Below, piece by piece: positions 24,428 to 32,536 of a DNA stretch of 64,000 nucleotides. The number at the start of each line of letters is the position of its first letter. The first letter of the stretch is position 1. The translations under genes and the position numbers were made by a program. Source of the stretch: Azoarcus sp. KH32C (GTDB lineage Bacteria > Pseudomonadota > Gammaproteobacteria > Burkholderiales > Rhodocyclaceae); assembly GCF_000349945.1 (NCBI RefSeq), contig NC_020516.1, positions 3,100,001 through 3,164,000 of the forward strand, in the 5' to 3' direction. The notes under the pieces were generated by a model that searched no databases, was not told the DNA's origin, and saw nothing but the letters and a program-made list of their open reading frames with translations.

Positions 24428-25699
24428 ATGCCTTTCGCTAAACCCTTCGATCCGGCGCAAGTGGAGGCCTTCGGTATCGCGGTCGGAATCGGATTGCTGA
24501 TCGGGCTCGAACGCGAACGGGTCGCCTCGGCGCGCGCCGGCTTGCGCACCTTCGGCCTCGTCTCGCTGCTGGGGGCCCTCGCCGCGATGATCGGTGAGGA
24601 TATGTCGAGCGTGGCGCCCTTCGTGCTGGGCATGGCACTCGTCGGCATCATGATCGTCGCGGCTTATCTGCAGCATCCGGACGCGGTCGACCCGGGGACC
24701 ACGTCCGTGGCCGCCCTGCTCCTGTGCTATTCGCTCGGCGCGGCGGTCTGGCTAGGGCATGCGACGATCGCCGTCATGCTCGCGGTGGTCACGACCATCC
24801 TCCTGTACTTCAAGACCGAGCTTCGCGGCATCGCGACACGCCTCGAAGCGCGCGAATGGGTCTCGATCTTCCAGCTCGGCGTGCTGTCGCTGGTGATCCT
24901 CCCCATTCTTCCCAACCGCACCTTCGATCCCTACGACGCGGTCAATCCCCGGCAGGTGTGGTGGATGGTGGTGCTGATTTCCGGACTGAGCCTGGCGGGC
25001 TACGGGACTTTGCGGCTGGTCGGCGCACGCTATGGCACGGCGCTGGTTGGCATCGCGGGCGGACTCGCCTCGAGCACGGCGACGACGCTCATCTATGCCC
25101 GCAATACCCGCTCGACGCCGGCGGCGACCCCGGTGGCCGCCCTCGTGATCGTGCTCGCCAATCTCGTGATGATGGTCCGGGTGGCGCTGATCGCCGCCGT
25201 CGTCGCACCCGGCATGCTCACGACGCTGGTCATCACCATTTCTCCAGCCTTGGCTCTCGGCGCCGTCAGCCTGTTCTGGTACTGGCGGGCGCAGACGGTC
25301 GGCAAGACACTGCTGCCCGAAACCCGCAACCCGACCGAACTCCGCGCGGCGCTTACGTTCGGCATGGTGTACGCGCTGGTGCTCTTCGTGTCGGCCTGGC
25401 TGCAGGAAATCGCGGGCACCCAGGGTTTTTACGTCCTGGCGCTGGTCTCCGGCCTGACCGATTTGGACGCGATCGCGCTGTCCTCGATGCGTCTGTTCTC
25501 GCTCGGCAAACTGCAACTCGATGCCGCGGCGGTTGCTATCGGCCTGGCGATGTTCGCGAACCTCGTCTTCAAGACGGGTATTGCCGTGTCGGTCGGCGGA
25601 CGCAAGCTCGGCCTCCAGATTCTCTGGGGCATGGGCGCCGTCGGCATTGGCCTGCTGATGAGCATCGGGTGGCATGCCATACAAGCCTCAGGCCTATAA
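24428..25699 (+). CDS. MgtC/SapB-DUF4010 family integral membrane protein
   Basis: A 423-residue inner-membrane protein with about 12 helices. The N-terminal MgtC/SapB-like domain shows GIAVGIGLLIGLERERVAS and AGLRTFGLVSLLGAL. The C-terminal DUF4010 half has ALVGIAGGLASSTATTLIYA and ALVSGLTDLDAIALSSMRL. The function is unknown; MgtC homologues affect Mg2+ stress and virulence. The start is ATG 24428 with GCAGGAGG upstream. It ends directly before the AmmeMemoRadiSam B gene and may share its transcript, although a TATAAT lies in its stop codon. Confidence 0.88.
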   Translation: MPFAKPFDPAQVEAFGIAVGIGLLIGLERERVASARAGLRTFGLVSLLGALAAMIGEDMSSVAPFVLGMALVGIMIVAAYLQHPDAVDPGTTSVAALLLCYSLGAAVWLGHATIAVMLAVVTTILLYFKTELRGIATRLEAREWVSIFQLGVLSLVILPILPNRTFDPYDAVNPRQVWWMVVLISGLSLAGYGTLRLVGARYGTALVGIAGGLASSTATTLIYARNTRSTPAATPVAALVIVLANLVMMVRVALIAAVVAPGMLTTLVITISPALALGAVSLFWYWRAQTVGKTLLPETRNPTELRAALTFGMVYALVLFVSAWLQEIAGTQGFYVLALVSGLTDLDAIALSSMRLFSLGKLQLDAAAVAIGLAMFANLVFKTGIAVSVGGRKLGLQILWGMGAVGIGLLMSIGWHAIQASGL

Positions 25700-25700
25700 T
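25695..25700 (+). promoter_or_regulatory. Candidate -10 box in the stop of the DUF4010 gene
   Basis: A perfect TATAAT that contains the TAA stop of the DUF4010 gene, 55 bases before amrB. No recognisable -35 hexamer at normal spacing, so only suggestive. Confidence 0.3.
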
Positions 25701-25755
25701 TACCTTGCCCTTACCGGACACCTTTCCCGCTTCAGACAACCCATCAAGGGGTGCC

Positions 25756-26583
25756 ATGGCCACTGCTTCGATTCGCCCGGCTGCGGTTGCCGGCTATTTC
25801 TATCCGGACGACCCGCGCGTCCTGCAGATGCAGATTTCCGAGATGCTTTCGACGGCCGTTCCGCTGGAGGTCGTCCACGCGCCGAAGGCGCTGGTCGTGC
25901 CGCATGCGGGTTACGTCTATTCGGGGCCGGTCGCGGCCTCCGGCTATGCCTGCGCGACAGAGCTGCGCCAGCGGGTTCGGAAAGTCGTGATGCTCGGCCC
26001 CGCCCACCGTGCCGAAGTTCGCGGCTTCGCGCTGCCCGCCTCGCAATCCTTCGCGACGCCTCTCGGCATGGTCAAGCTCCACCATTCGGACTGGCAGGCA
26101 CTGCAAGCACGCCCGGACGTCGTCGTCGACGACCGGCCGCACGAGTTCGAACACTGCCTGGAGGTCCAGCTCCCCTTCCTGCAGACGGTCCTGGATGCCT
26201 TCGAAATCGTTCCCATACTGGTCGGCGGCGCTACCGGTGAACAGGTTGCGGATTTGCTCGGCCAATTGTGGGGAGGTCCCGAGACGCTGATCCTGATCAG
26301 TTCCGACCTCTCGCACTATCACACCTACGATCAGGCTCGGAGCACCGACCGCCACGCGGTCGACCAGGTGCTGCGCATGAAGCCGGTGCTGGACCACCAA
26401 CAGGCCTGCGGCGCCACGCCGATCAACGGCCTGATCCGGGCGGCCGCCGCACGCGGCCTCGAACCTCACTTGCTGGATCTGCGTAATTCCGGCGATACCG
26501 CTGGAGACCGCTCCCGCGTCGTCGGCTATGCCAGCATCGCTTTCACCGAGTCCGCCGCTCATGCCGCTGCCGCCCGACATTGA
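25756..26583 (+). CDS. amrB: AmmeMemoRadiSam system protein B (MEMO homologue)
   Basis: A 275-residue homologue of human MEMO1, related in fold to class III extradiol dioxygenases. Recognised by the start RPAAVAGYFYPDDPRVL, LVVPHAGYVYSGPVAA (metal-site His), VVMLGPAHRAEVRGFALP, EHCLEVQLPFLQ and LISSDLSHYHTYDQA. The His residues of these motifs are retained. Biochemical function in bacteria is unknown. First of three overlapping genes (amrB-amrA-amrS); the end overlaps the next gene by 23 bases. Confidence 0.93.
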   Translation: MATASIRPAAVAGYFYPDDPRVLQMQISEMLSTAVPLEVVHAPKALVVPHAGYVYSGPVAASGYACATELRQRVRKVVMLGPAHRAEVRGFALPASQSFATPLGMVKLHHSDWQALQARPDVVVDDRPHEFEHCLEVQLPFLQTVLDAFEIVPILVGGATGEQVADLLGQLWGGPETLILISSDLSHYHTYDQARSTDRHAVDQVLRMKPVLDHQQACGATPINGLIRAAAARGLEPHLLDLRNSGDTAGDRSRVVGYASIAFTESAAHAAAARH

Positions 26584-27121
26584 ACTCGGCCCGATCCTGC
26601 TCGCCCGAGCACGGCAGGCCATCCACCACGAAGTCGCCGGTGACGCCGCCCCGGCGGACGACGAACGCCTCGCCGACCGGGGCGCAAGCTTCGTCACGCT
26701 GACACGGAGCGGTGACCTGCGCGGCTGCATCGGCAGCGTGCGGGCGCAACGATCGCTTGCCGACGATGTCGTAGACAATGCGATCGGGGCTGCAACCCGC
26801 GACCCGCGTTTTCCGCCGCTCGAACACAAGGAACTGGACAATCTCCGCGTCGAAGTGTCGCTGCTGTCCGAACCCAGTTTTCTGGAATTTGCCGACGAAG
26901 ACGAGCTCGTGGCGCTTCTGCGACCCAACATCGACGGCGTACTGCTGTTCGCCGGGTGTCGCAGCGCGACCTTCCTGCCGCAGGTGTGGGAGCAGCTACG
27001 CGATCCGAAAATATTCCTGGCAGCCCTGAAGCAGAAGGCCGGCCTTGCGCCCGACCGCCCCGCAAACAATCTGATGGCTGCCACTTACACAGTGCGCAAG
27101 TGGAAGGAGTCGCCGTCATGA
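26561..27121 (+). CDS. amrA: AmmeMemoRadiSam system protein A (AMMECR1 homologue)
   Basis: A 186-residue AMMECR1-domain protein. The signature DLRGCIGSV with its conserved Cys, followed by NAIGAATRDPRFPPL and EVSLLSEPS, is diagnostic. The C-terminal part has FLPQVWEQLRDP and FLAALKQKAGL. No enzyme activity has been established for the family. I chose ATG 26561 (MPLPPDIELG); an upstream ATG at 26528 would add a Pro/Ser-rich stretch not usual here. The stop forms an ATGA overlap with the radical SAM gene, so all three proteins are likely made together. Confidence 0.92.
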   Translation: MPLPPDIELGPILLARARQAIHHEVAGDAAPADDERLADRGASFVTLTRSGDLRGCIGSVRAQRSLADDVVDNAIGAATRDPRFPPLEHKELDNLRVEVSLLSEPSFLEFADEDELVALLRPNIDGVLLFAGCRSATFLPQVWEQLRDPKIFLAALKQKAGLAPDRPANNLMAATYTVRKWKESPS

Positions 27122-28206
27122 ACTACCCCGGGCGCTACTGGCACAAGCTGGACGATGGCCGCATCCAGTGCGATCTGTGTCCGCGATTCTGCAAGCTGCA
27201 CGCTGACCAGCGCGGCGCGTGTTTCGTGCGCATGCGCGAAGGCGAGGCGATGGTCCTCACAACCTATGGCCGCAGTTCCGGTTTCTGCATCGATCCGATC
27301 GAGAAGAAGCCGCTGAACCACTTCTACCCCGGTACCAGCGTGCTCTCCTTCGGCACCGCCGGCTGCAATCTGGCCTGCAAGTTCTGCCAGAACTGGGACA
27401 TTTCCAAGTCGCGCGACATGGACAGGCTGATGGATTCGGCCTCGCCCGACGAAATCGCCCGCACGGCCGTCGACTGGGGCTGCCGCAGCGTCGCCTTCAC
27501 CTACAACGATCCCGTGATCTTTGCGGAATACGCAATCGATGCCGCTCAGGCCGCACATGTCCACGGCCTCAAGGCCGTGGCTGTGACCGCGGGCTACATC
27601 ACCGAGACCGCGCGGGCGGACTTCTACGCCCACATGGACGCCGCAAACGTCGACCTGAAGGGCTTCACCGACGATTTCTACGTCCGCACCTGCGGTGCCC
27701 ACCTTCAACCTGTCCTCGACACGCTTACGTGGCTGGTCCATGAATCCGATGTTTGGGTGGAGATCACGACCCTGCTGATCCCAGGACTGAACGACTCGGA
27801 CAAGGAGTTGAACGAACTTTCGCACTGGGTCGCAACCGAGTTGGGCACCGAAGTGCCACTGCATTTCACAGCCTTCCATCCGGACTTCAAGCTCACCGAG
27901 ATCCCGCATACGCCTGCGGCGACGCTTACCCGCGCACGCCGCATCGCGCTCGAACATGGACTGAAGTACGTCTATACCGGCAACGTCCATGACACCGACG
28001 GCGGGACCACGTATTGCCCCGGCTGCGGCAAGGCCGTCATCGAACGCGACTGGTACGAGATCCTCGACTACGCGCTGGACGACGACGGCGCTTGTCGAGC
28101 TTGCGGTACCCGGCTGCCCGGCCGCTACGAGCACTTTTCCGCGCCCTTCGGTTCCCGACGCATTCCGGTTAGCATCCATCGGCAGCGATCTTCGGCGCAT
28201 AGCTGA
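27118..28206 (+). CDS. amrS: AmmeMemoRadiSam system radical SAM enzyme
   Basis: A 362-residue radical SAM enzyme related to pyruvate formate-lyase activases. The [4Fe-4S] motif is CNLACKFC (Cys83, 87, 90) followed by QNWDISKSR. An N-terminal cysteine set (CDLCPRFC at 18-25 and GAC at 35) may bind a further cluster or zinc. The extended C-terminus has two CxxC pairs (YCPGCG and CRACG), a zinc-ribbon-like or auxiliary-cluster tail not found in plain activases. Substrate unknown; MEMO or AMMECR1 are natural candidates. The start is ATG 27118, overlapping amrA. Confidence 0.94.
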   Translation: MNYPGRYWHKLDDGRIQCDLCPRFCKLHADQRGACFVRMREGEAMVLTTYGRSSGFCIDPIEKKPLNHFYPGTSVLSFGTAGCNLACKFCQNWDISKSRDMDRLMDSASPDEIARTAVDWGCRSVAFTYNDPVIFAEYAIDAAQAAHVHGLKAVAVTAGYITETARADFYAHMDAANVDLKGFTDDFYVRTCGAHLQPVLDTLTWLVHESDVWVEITTLLIPGLNDSDKELNELSHWVATELGTEVPLHFTAFHPDFKLTEIPHTPAATLTRARRIALEHGLKYVYTGNVHDTDGGTTYCPGCGKAVIERDWYEILDYALDDDGACRACGTRLPGRYEHFSAPFGSRRIPVSIHRQRSSAHS

Positions 28207-28246
28207 CGCTGCTCTGAAGCCGCCCTTTCACCCGGACAAGAACAAC

Positions 28247-28999
28247 GTGAAACTGCGCACCACCGACATCAGCATCCCGTACGAGCAACTCTGGCTCAAC
28301 GGGGAGCTCGCTCATTCGCCGGAGGTTCGCGGATTGGTTGCGATCCTGCGTCCGGCAGGCAGCCCCTTCGTTCACTCGCGCGAATTGCAGGTCGCGCATG
28401 TATTGCAGGAAGCCGGCTTCGCGACCCTGCTGATCAATTTGCTGACCAGCTACGAAGAATCTCGCGATCCGGACGCGCGTTTCAACGTCCCGCAGCTCGC
28501 GAACCGGGTTCTGGCGATCGGCGAATGGTGCCTCCACCAGCCCCCGCTCGCGGGTCTCGCTATCGGACTCGTCGCGTCGGGCACGGCCAGCGGGGCTGCA
28601 ATCCGCGCCGGCTGGAAGGCGCCCGAGCGATTCGCCGCGATCGTCTGCCGCGCCGGCCGCCCTGATCTCGCAGGGCTGACCCCGCTCAACGCGCTGACGA
28701 TCCCGATCCGGATGATCGTCGGCAGCGCCGACCCTCACATCGGAATGATCCGTCAGGCCTACGAGCATCTGCGCGGCGCGCATGATTGGCAAAACGTGGA
28801 TGGAGTCGGCGAGCAGTTCGACGAAACCGGCCCGCTGGAACGTTTTGCCGCGCTCGCGGCCGAATGGCTAGCGGCAAAGCTCCCGATGCCTCTGCCGGAC
28901 GCCACCGTCGGCGACGACCAGCGGCCGGTGGGCGGTGCTGGAGCTTCGACGACCGCCACTGCACTGCCGGGCGAAGACGCGGACGCCGATCGCCTATAA
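28247..28999 (+). CDS. Alpha/beta-hydrolase-like protein, possibly degenerate
   Basis: About 250 residues resembling the dienelactone-hydrolase-like proteins often linked to phosphoribosyltransferases. The nucleophile region reads AIGLVASGTASGAAI, an unusual elbow, and the acid is VGSADPHIG. The catalytic His expected in an SHLFEEPG-type motif is replaced: the aligned segment reads GEQFDETGPLERFAALAAEW, with Gln at that position. Catalysis is therefore doubtful. The start is uncertain; I use GTG 28247, since the longer frame to 27989 overlaps amrS in another frame. The C-terminus is a Gly/Ala/Thr-rich tail. It follows amrS by 40 bases and precedes mfd. Confidence 0.7.
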   Translation: MKLRTTDISIPYEQLWLNGELAHSPEVRGLVAILRPAGSPFVHSRELQVAHVLQEAGFATLLINLLTSYEESRDPDARFNVPQLANRVLAIGEWCLHQPPLAGLAIGLVASGTASGAAIRAGWKAPERFAAIVCRAGRPDLAGLTPLNALTIPIRMIVGSADPHIGMIRQAYEHLRGAHDWQNVDGVGEQFDETGPLERFAALAAEWLAAKLPMPLPDATVGDDQRPVGGAGASTTATALPGEDADADRL

Positions 29000-29000
29000 T
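28995..29000 (+). promoter_or_regulatory. Candidate -10 box before mfd
   Basis: A perfect TATAAT overlapping the TAA stop of the hydrolase-like gene, 45 bases before mfd. No clear -35 partner. Confidence 0.3.
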
Positions 29001-29044
29001 CCGCCCCCTTGAGCAACCCCTGAATCCGCGGTCCGCGCCGCGTC

Positions 29045-32000
29045 ATGCCGATGTCCCGTGCACTCGATCCGCTGTTGCCGCAGCTTGCGGCCCTTGCCTT
29101 TCCCAAGCCCGGCGTACGCCTCGACCTGCCGCCGCTCGCCGGCTCGGCCGACGCACTGGCCATCGCACAACTCGCCTCGCGCGGCCGCACCCTGCTCCTC
29201 GTCACCGCGAATCCGCCCGACGCCCAACGGCTGCAGGACGAGATTGCCTGGCTCGCGCCCGGGTTGCGCACCCATCTCCTGCCGGACTGGGAAACGCTGC
29301 CTTACGAGACATTCTCGCCGCACCAGGACCTGATCTCCGAGCGCCTCTCGACGCTCTATGCCGTCGGTCGCGGCGAGGCGGACGTCGTGCTCGTGCCGGC
29401 CTCGACGGCCCTCTACCGGATGGCGCCGCCCTCCTTCCTCGCGGCCTACACCTTCTTCGTCAAGCAGCGCGAGAAGCTCGACGTCGAACAGCTGCGCAAC
29501 CAGATGGCGGTCGCGGGCTACACGCACGTCACCCAGGTCGTGAGTCCCGGCGAGTTCTCGGTCCGCGGCGGCCTTGTCGACCTCTACCCGATGGGCGCCA
29601 CGCTGCCCTTCCGCATCGACCTCTTCGACGACGAAGTCGAAAGCATCAAGACCTTCGACCCGGATACGCAGCGCACCGTCTATCCGGTGACTGAAATCCG
29701 CATGCTGCCGGCGCGCGAATTCCCGATGGACGACGCCGGCCGCACGCGCTTTCGCAGCCGCTTCCGCGAAACCTTCGAAGGCGACCCGTCGCGCGTGTCG
29801 CTCTACAAGGACGTCTCCAACGGCATCGCGCCCGCGGGCGTGGAGTACTACCTGCCGCTTTTCTTCGAAGAGACGGCGACCCTCTTCGACTATCTGCCGA
29901 AGGACGCGGTCGTCGTCCTGCACCGCGACGTACCCGCCGCGATCGAGGAATTCTGGCGCGACACGCGCTCGCGCCACGACTTCCTGAAGGGGGACCGCAG
30001 CCGTCCCGTGCTGCCGCCGGACGTCCTCTTCCTCGGCCAGGAATCGTTCTATGAGGCGCTCAAGAGCCATCCGCGCATCCACATCGGAGCTGCCGCGGCG
30101 AGCGATTCCGATGCCATCGCGCAGCCGCTGCCGCCGCTTGCCGTCGAACGCAAGGCAACCGATCCCCTGCACGGCCTGAAGGACTTCCTCGCGGGCGACT
30201 GGGCTCGCGCGGGCGGCCGCGTCCTCGTGCTGGCCGACGCTCCGGGCCGGCGCGAGACGATGTCGGAGTTCTTCACCGAGTACGGTCTCAAGCCCGCTGC
30301 GAGCGCGGACTTCGCCGGTTTCCTGGAGTCGTCCGAGCCCCTCGCCCTCGGCGTCGGTCCGCTCGTCGGCGGCTTCATGCTGCCGGATGCCAAGATCGCG
30401 ATCGTCACGGAGTCCGAGCTCTACGCCGCCACCGCCCGCACTCGCGCACGCCGGGACACGCGCAAGGCCGCGACGATGGAAGGCTGGCTGCGCGATCTCT
30501 CCGAGCTCAAGCCCGGCGACCCGGTCGTGCACGTCTCGCACGGCATCGGCCGCTACATCGGCTTGATCCACATGGACCTCGGCGAAGGCCAGACCGAGTT
30601 CCTGCATCTCGAATACGCCAATGGCGACAAACTCTACGTCCCCGTCGCCCAGCTCCACGTCATCACCCGCTACGCGGGCGCCGACCCGGAAGCCGTCGAA
30701 CTGCACCGCCTCGGCTCCGGCCAATGGGAAAAGGCCAAGAAGAAGGCCGCGATGCAGGTCCGCGACACTGCCGCCGAGCTCCTCGCCCTGTACGCCCAAC
30801 GCGCCGCCCGCCCCGGCCACCGCTTCGACTTCAAACAGCACGACCTCGACGCCTTCGCGGAAGGCTTCGGCTTCGAGACCACGCCCGACCAGCAAGGCGC
30901 GATCGACGCCGTGATCGCCGACATGAAATCCGGCCGGCCAATGGATCGGCTCGTCTGCGGCGATGTCGGTTTCGGCAAGACCGAAGTCGCGCTGCGCGCC
31001 GCCTTCATCGCCGTCGCGGACGGCAAGCAGGTCGTCGTGCTCACCCCCACGACGCTGCTCGCCGAGCAGCACTACCAGACCTTCGCCGACCGCTTCGCCG
31101 ACTTCCCGATCCGCATCGCCGAGCTCTCGCGCTTCAAGAGCGCCAAGGAACAGACCGAGGCCCTCAAGCAGCTCGCCGAAGGCAAGGTCGACATCATCAT
31201 CGGCACGCACCGCCTGCTGCAGAAGGACGTCCAATTCAAACGCCTGGGCCTCGTCATCATCGACGAGGAACACCGTTTCGGCGTGCGTCAGAAGGAAGCG
31301 CTGAAGTCGCTGCGCAGCGAAATCGACATCCTGACCCTCACCGCGACGCCGATCCCGCGCACGCTCGGCCTCGCCCTCGAAGGGCTGCGCGAGTTCTCGG
31401 TCATCGCCACGGCCCCGCAGAAGCGCCTCGCGATCAAGACCTTCGTGCAACGCTGGAGCAAGGGCATCGTCCGCGAAGCCGTGCTGCGCGAATTCAAGCG
31501 CGGCGGACAGGTGTATTTCCTGCACAACGAAGTCGAAACGATCGAAAACATCCGCAACGACCTCACGGAGCTGCTTCCCGAGGCCCGCATCGTCGTCGGC
31601 CACGGCCAGCTCCCCGAGCGCGAACTCGAACGCGTGATGCGCGACTTCACGCAACAGCGCGCCAACCTGCTGCTCTGCACGACGATCATCGAAACCGGCA
31701 TCAACATCCCGACCGCCAACACGATCATCATCAACCGCGCCGACCGCTTCGGCCTCGCGCAGTTGCACCAGCTCCGCGGGCGCGTTGGCCGCAGCCACCA
31801 CCAGGCCTACGCCTACCTGCTCACCGACTCCCACGCCAAGCCCACGGCCCTGGCTCAGAAACGCCTCGAAGCGATCACGATGATGGAAGAGCTCGGCTCG
31901 GGCTTCTACCTCGCGATGCACGACCTCGAAATCCGCGGTGCCGGCGAAGTGCTCGGCGAAAACCAATCCGGCGAGATCCAGCAGGTCGGCTTCAGCCTCT

Positions 32001-32509
32001 ACACTGAGATGCTCAAGCGCGCGGTCCGCGACTTGCAGGCCGGCAAGGAGCCCGACCTCAGCCAGCCGCTCGAAGTCGTCTCCGAGATCAACCTGCACAC
32101 CCCGGCGCTACTGCCGAATGACTACTGCCCCGATGTGCAGGAACGCCTCACGCTCTACAAACGCCTCGCGAACTGCGACTCCGACGACGACCTGCGTGCG
32201 CTGCAGGAAGAGCTCATCGACCGCTTCGGCGAACTGCCGCAGCAGACCCAGGCCCTCATCGAATCCCACCGCCTGCGCCTGATCGTCAAACCGTTCGGCG
32301 TCGCGAAGCTCGACGCCAGCGAGTCGCAAATCACGATCCAGTTCGGCCCCAACCCACCGATCGATCCGACCAAGGTTATCTTCCTGATCCAGAAGGACAA
32401 GAACACCAAGATGGCCGGTCCCGACCGCCTGATCCGAAAGGCCAGCCAGCCGAACATCAAGCTGCGCGTCCAAGGCGTGAAGGAGTTGCTGCTCTCGGTC
32501 AAAGCCTGA
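29045..32509 (+). CDS. mfd: Transcription-repair coupling factor
   Basis: A 1154-residue DNA translocase that pushes stalled RNA polymerase off damaged template and recruits UvrA. The UvrB-like N-terminal module (LLPDWETLPYETFSPHQDLISERL, SPGEFSVRGGLVDLYP) is followed by the RNA polymerase-interaction domain (GDPVVHVSHGIGRYIGL, LHLEYANGDKLYVPV), then a RecG-like motor with Walker A GDVGFGKTEVALRAAF, the DEEH box IIDEEHRFGVRQKE, LTLTATPIPRTL, TTIIETGINIP and QLRGRVGRS, and the TRCF C-terminal domain. Complete and of normal size. The start is at 29045 or the ATG two codons later. Long open frames on the opposite strand are coding shadows. Confidence 0.97.
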   Translation: MPMSRALDPLLPQLAALAFPKPGVRLDLPPLAGSADALAIAQLASRGRTLLLVTANPPDAQRLQDEIAWLAPGLRTHLLPDWETLPYETFSPHQDLISERLSTLYAVGRGEADVVLVPASTALYRMAPPSFLAAYTFFVKQREKLDVEQLRNQMAVAGYTHVTQVVSPGEFSVRGGLVDLYPMGATLPFRIDLFDDEVESIKTFDPDTQRTVYPVTEIRMLPAREFPMDDAGRTRFRSRFRETFEGDPSRVSLYKDVSNGIAPAGVEYYLPLFFEETATLFDYLPKDAVVVLHRDVPAAIEEFWRDTRSRHDFLKGDRSRPVLPPDVLFLGQESFYEALKSHPRIHIGAAAASDSDAIAQPLPPLAVERKATDPLHGLKDFLAGDWARAGGRVLVLADAPGRRETMSEFFTEYGLKPAASADFAGFLESSEPLALGVGPLVGGFMLPDAKIAIVTESELYAATARTRARRDTRKAATMEGWLRDLSELKPGDPVVHVSHGIGRYIGLIHMDLGEGQTEFLHLEYANGDKLYVPVAQLHVITRYAGADPEAVELHRLGSGQWEKAKKKAAMQVRDTAAELLALYAQRAARPGHRFDFKQHDLDAFAEGFGFETTPDQQGAIDAVIADMKSGRPMDRLVCGDVGFGKTEVALRAAFIAVADGKQVVVLTPTTLLAEQHYQTFADRFADFPIRIAELSRFKSAKEQTEALKQLAEGKVDIIIGTHRLLQKDVQFKRLGLVIIDEEHRFGVRQKEALKSLRSEIDILTLTATPIPRTLGLALEGLREFSVIATAPQKRLAIKTFVQRWSKGIVREAVLREFKRGGQVYFLHNEVETIENIRNDLTELLPEARIVVGHGQLPERELERVMRDFTQQRANLLLCTTIIETGINIPTANTIIINRADRFGLAQLHQLRGRVGRSHHQAYAYLLTDSHAKPTALAQKRLEAITMMEELGSGFYLAMHDLEIRGAGEVLGENQSGEIQQVGFSLYTEMLKRAVRDLQAGKEPDLSQPLEVVSEINLHTPALLPNDYCPDVQERLTLYKRLANCDSDDDLRALQEELIDRFGELPQQTQALIESHRLRLIVKPFGVAKLDASESQITIQFGPNPPIDPTKVIFLIQKDKNTKMAGPDRLIRKASQPNIKLRVQGVKELLLSVKA

Positions 32510-32536
32510 TCGTCGCAGATTGCATCGTCGCGACGC

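Noticed and set aside
28994..32098. Minus-strand open frame of over 1000 codons opposite mfd
   Set aside because: Coding shadow of high-GC codon bias: mfd on the + strand has every domain of the family, while the reverse frame shows only low-complexity charged repeats and no recognisable domain.
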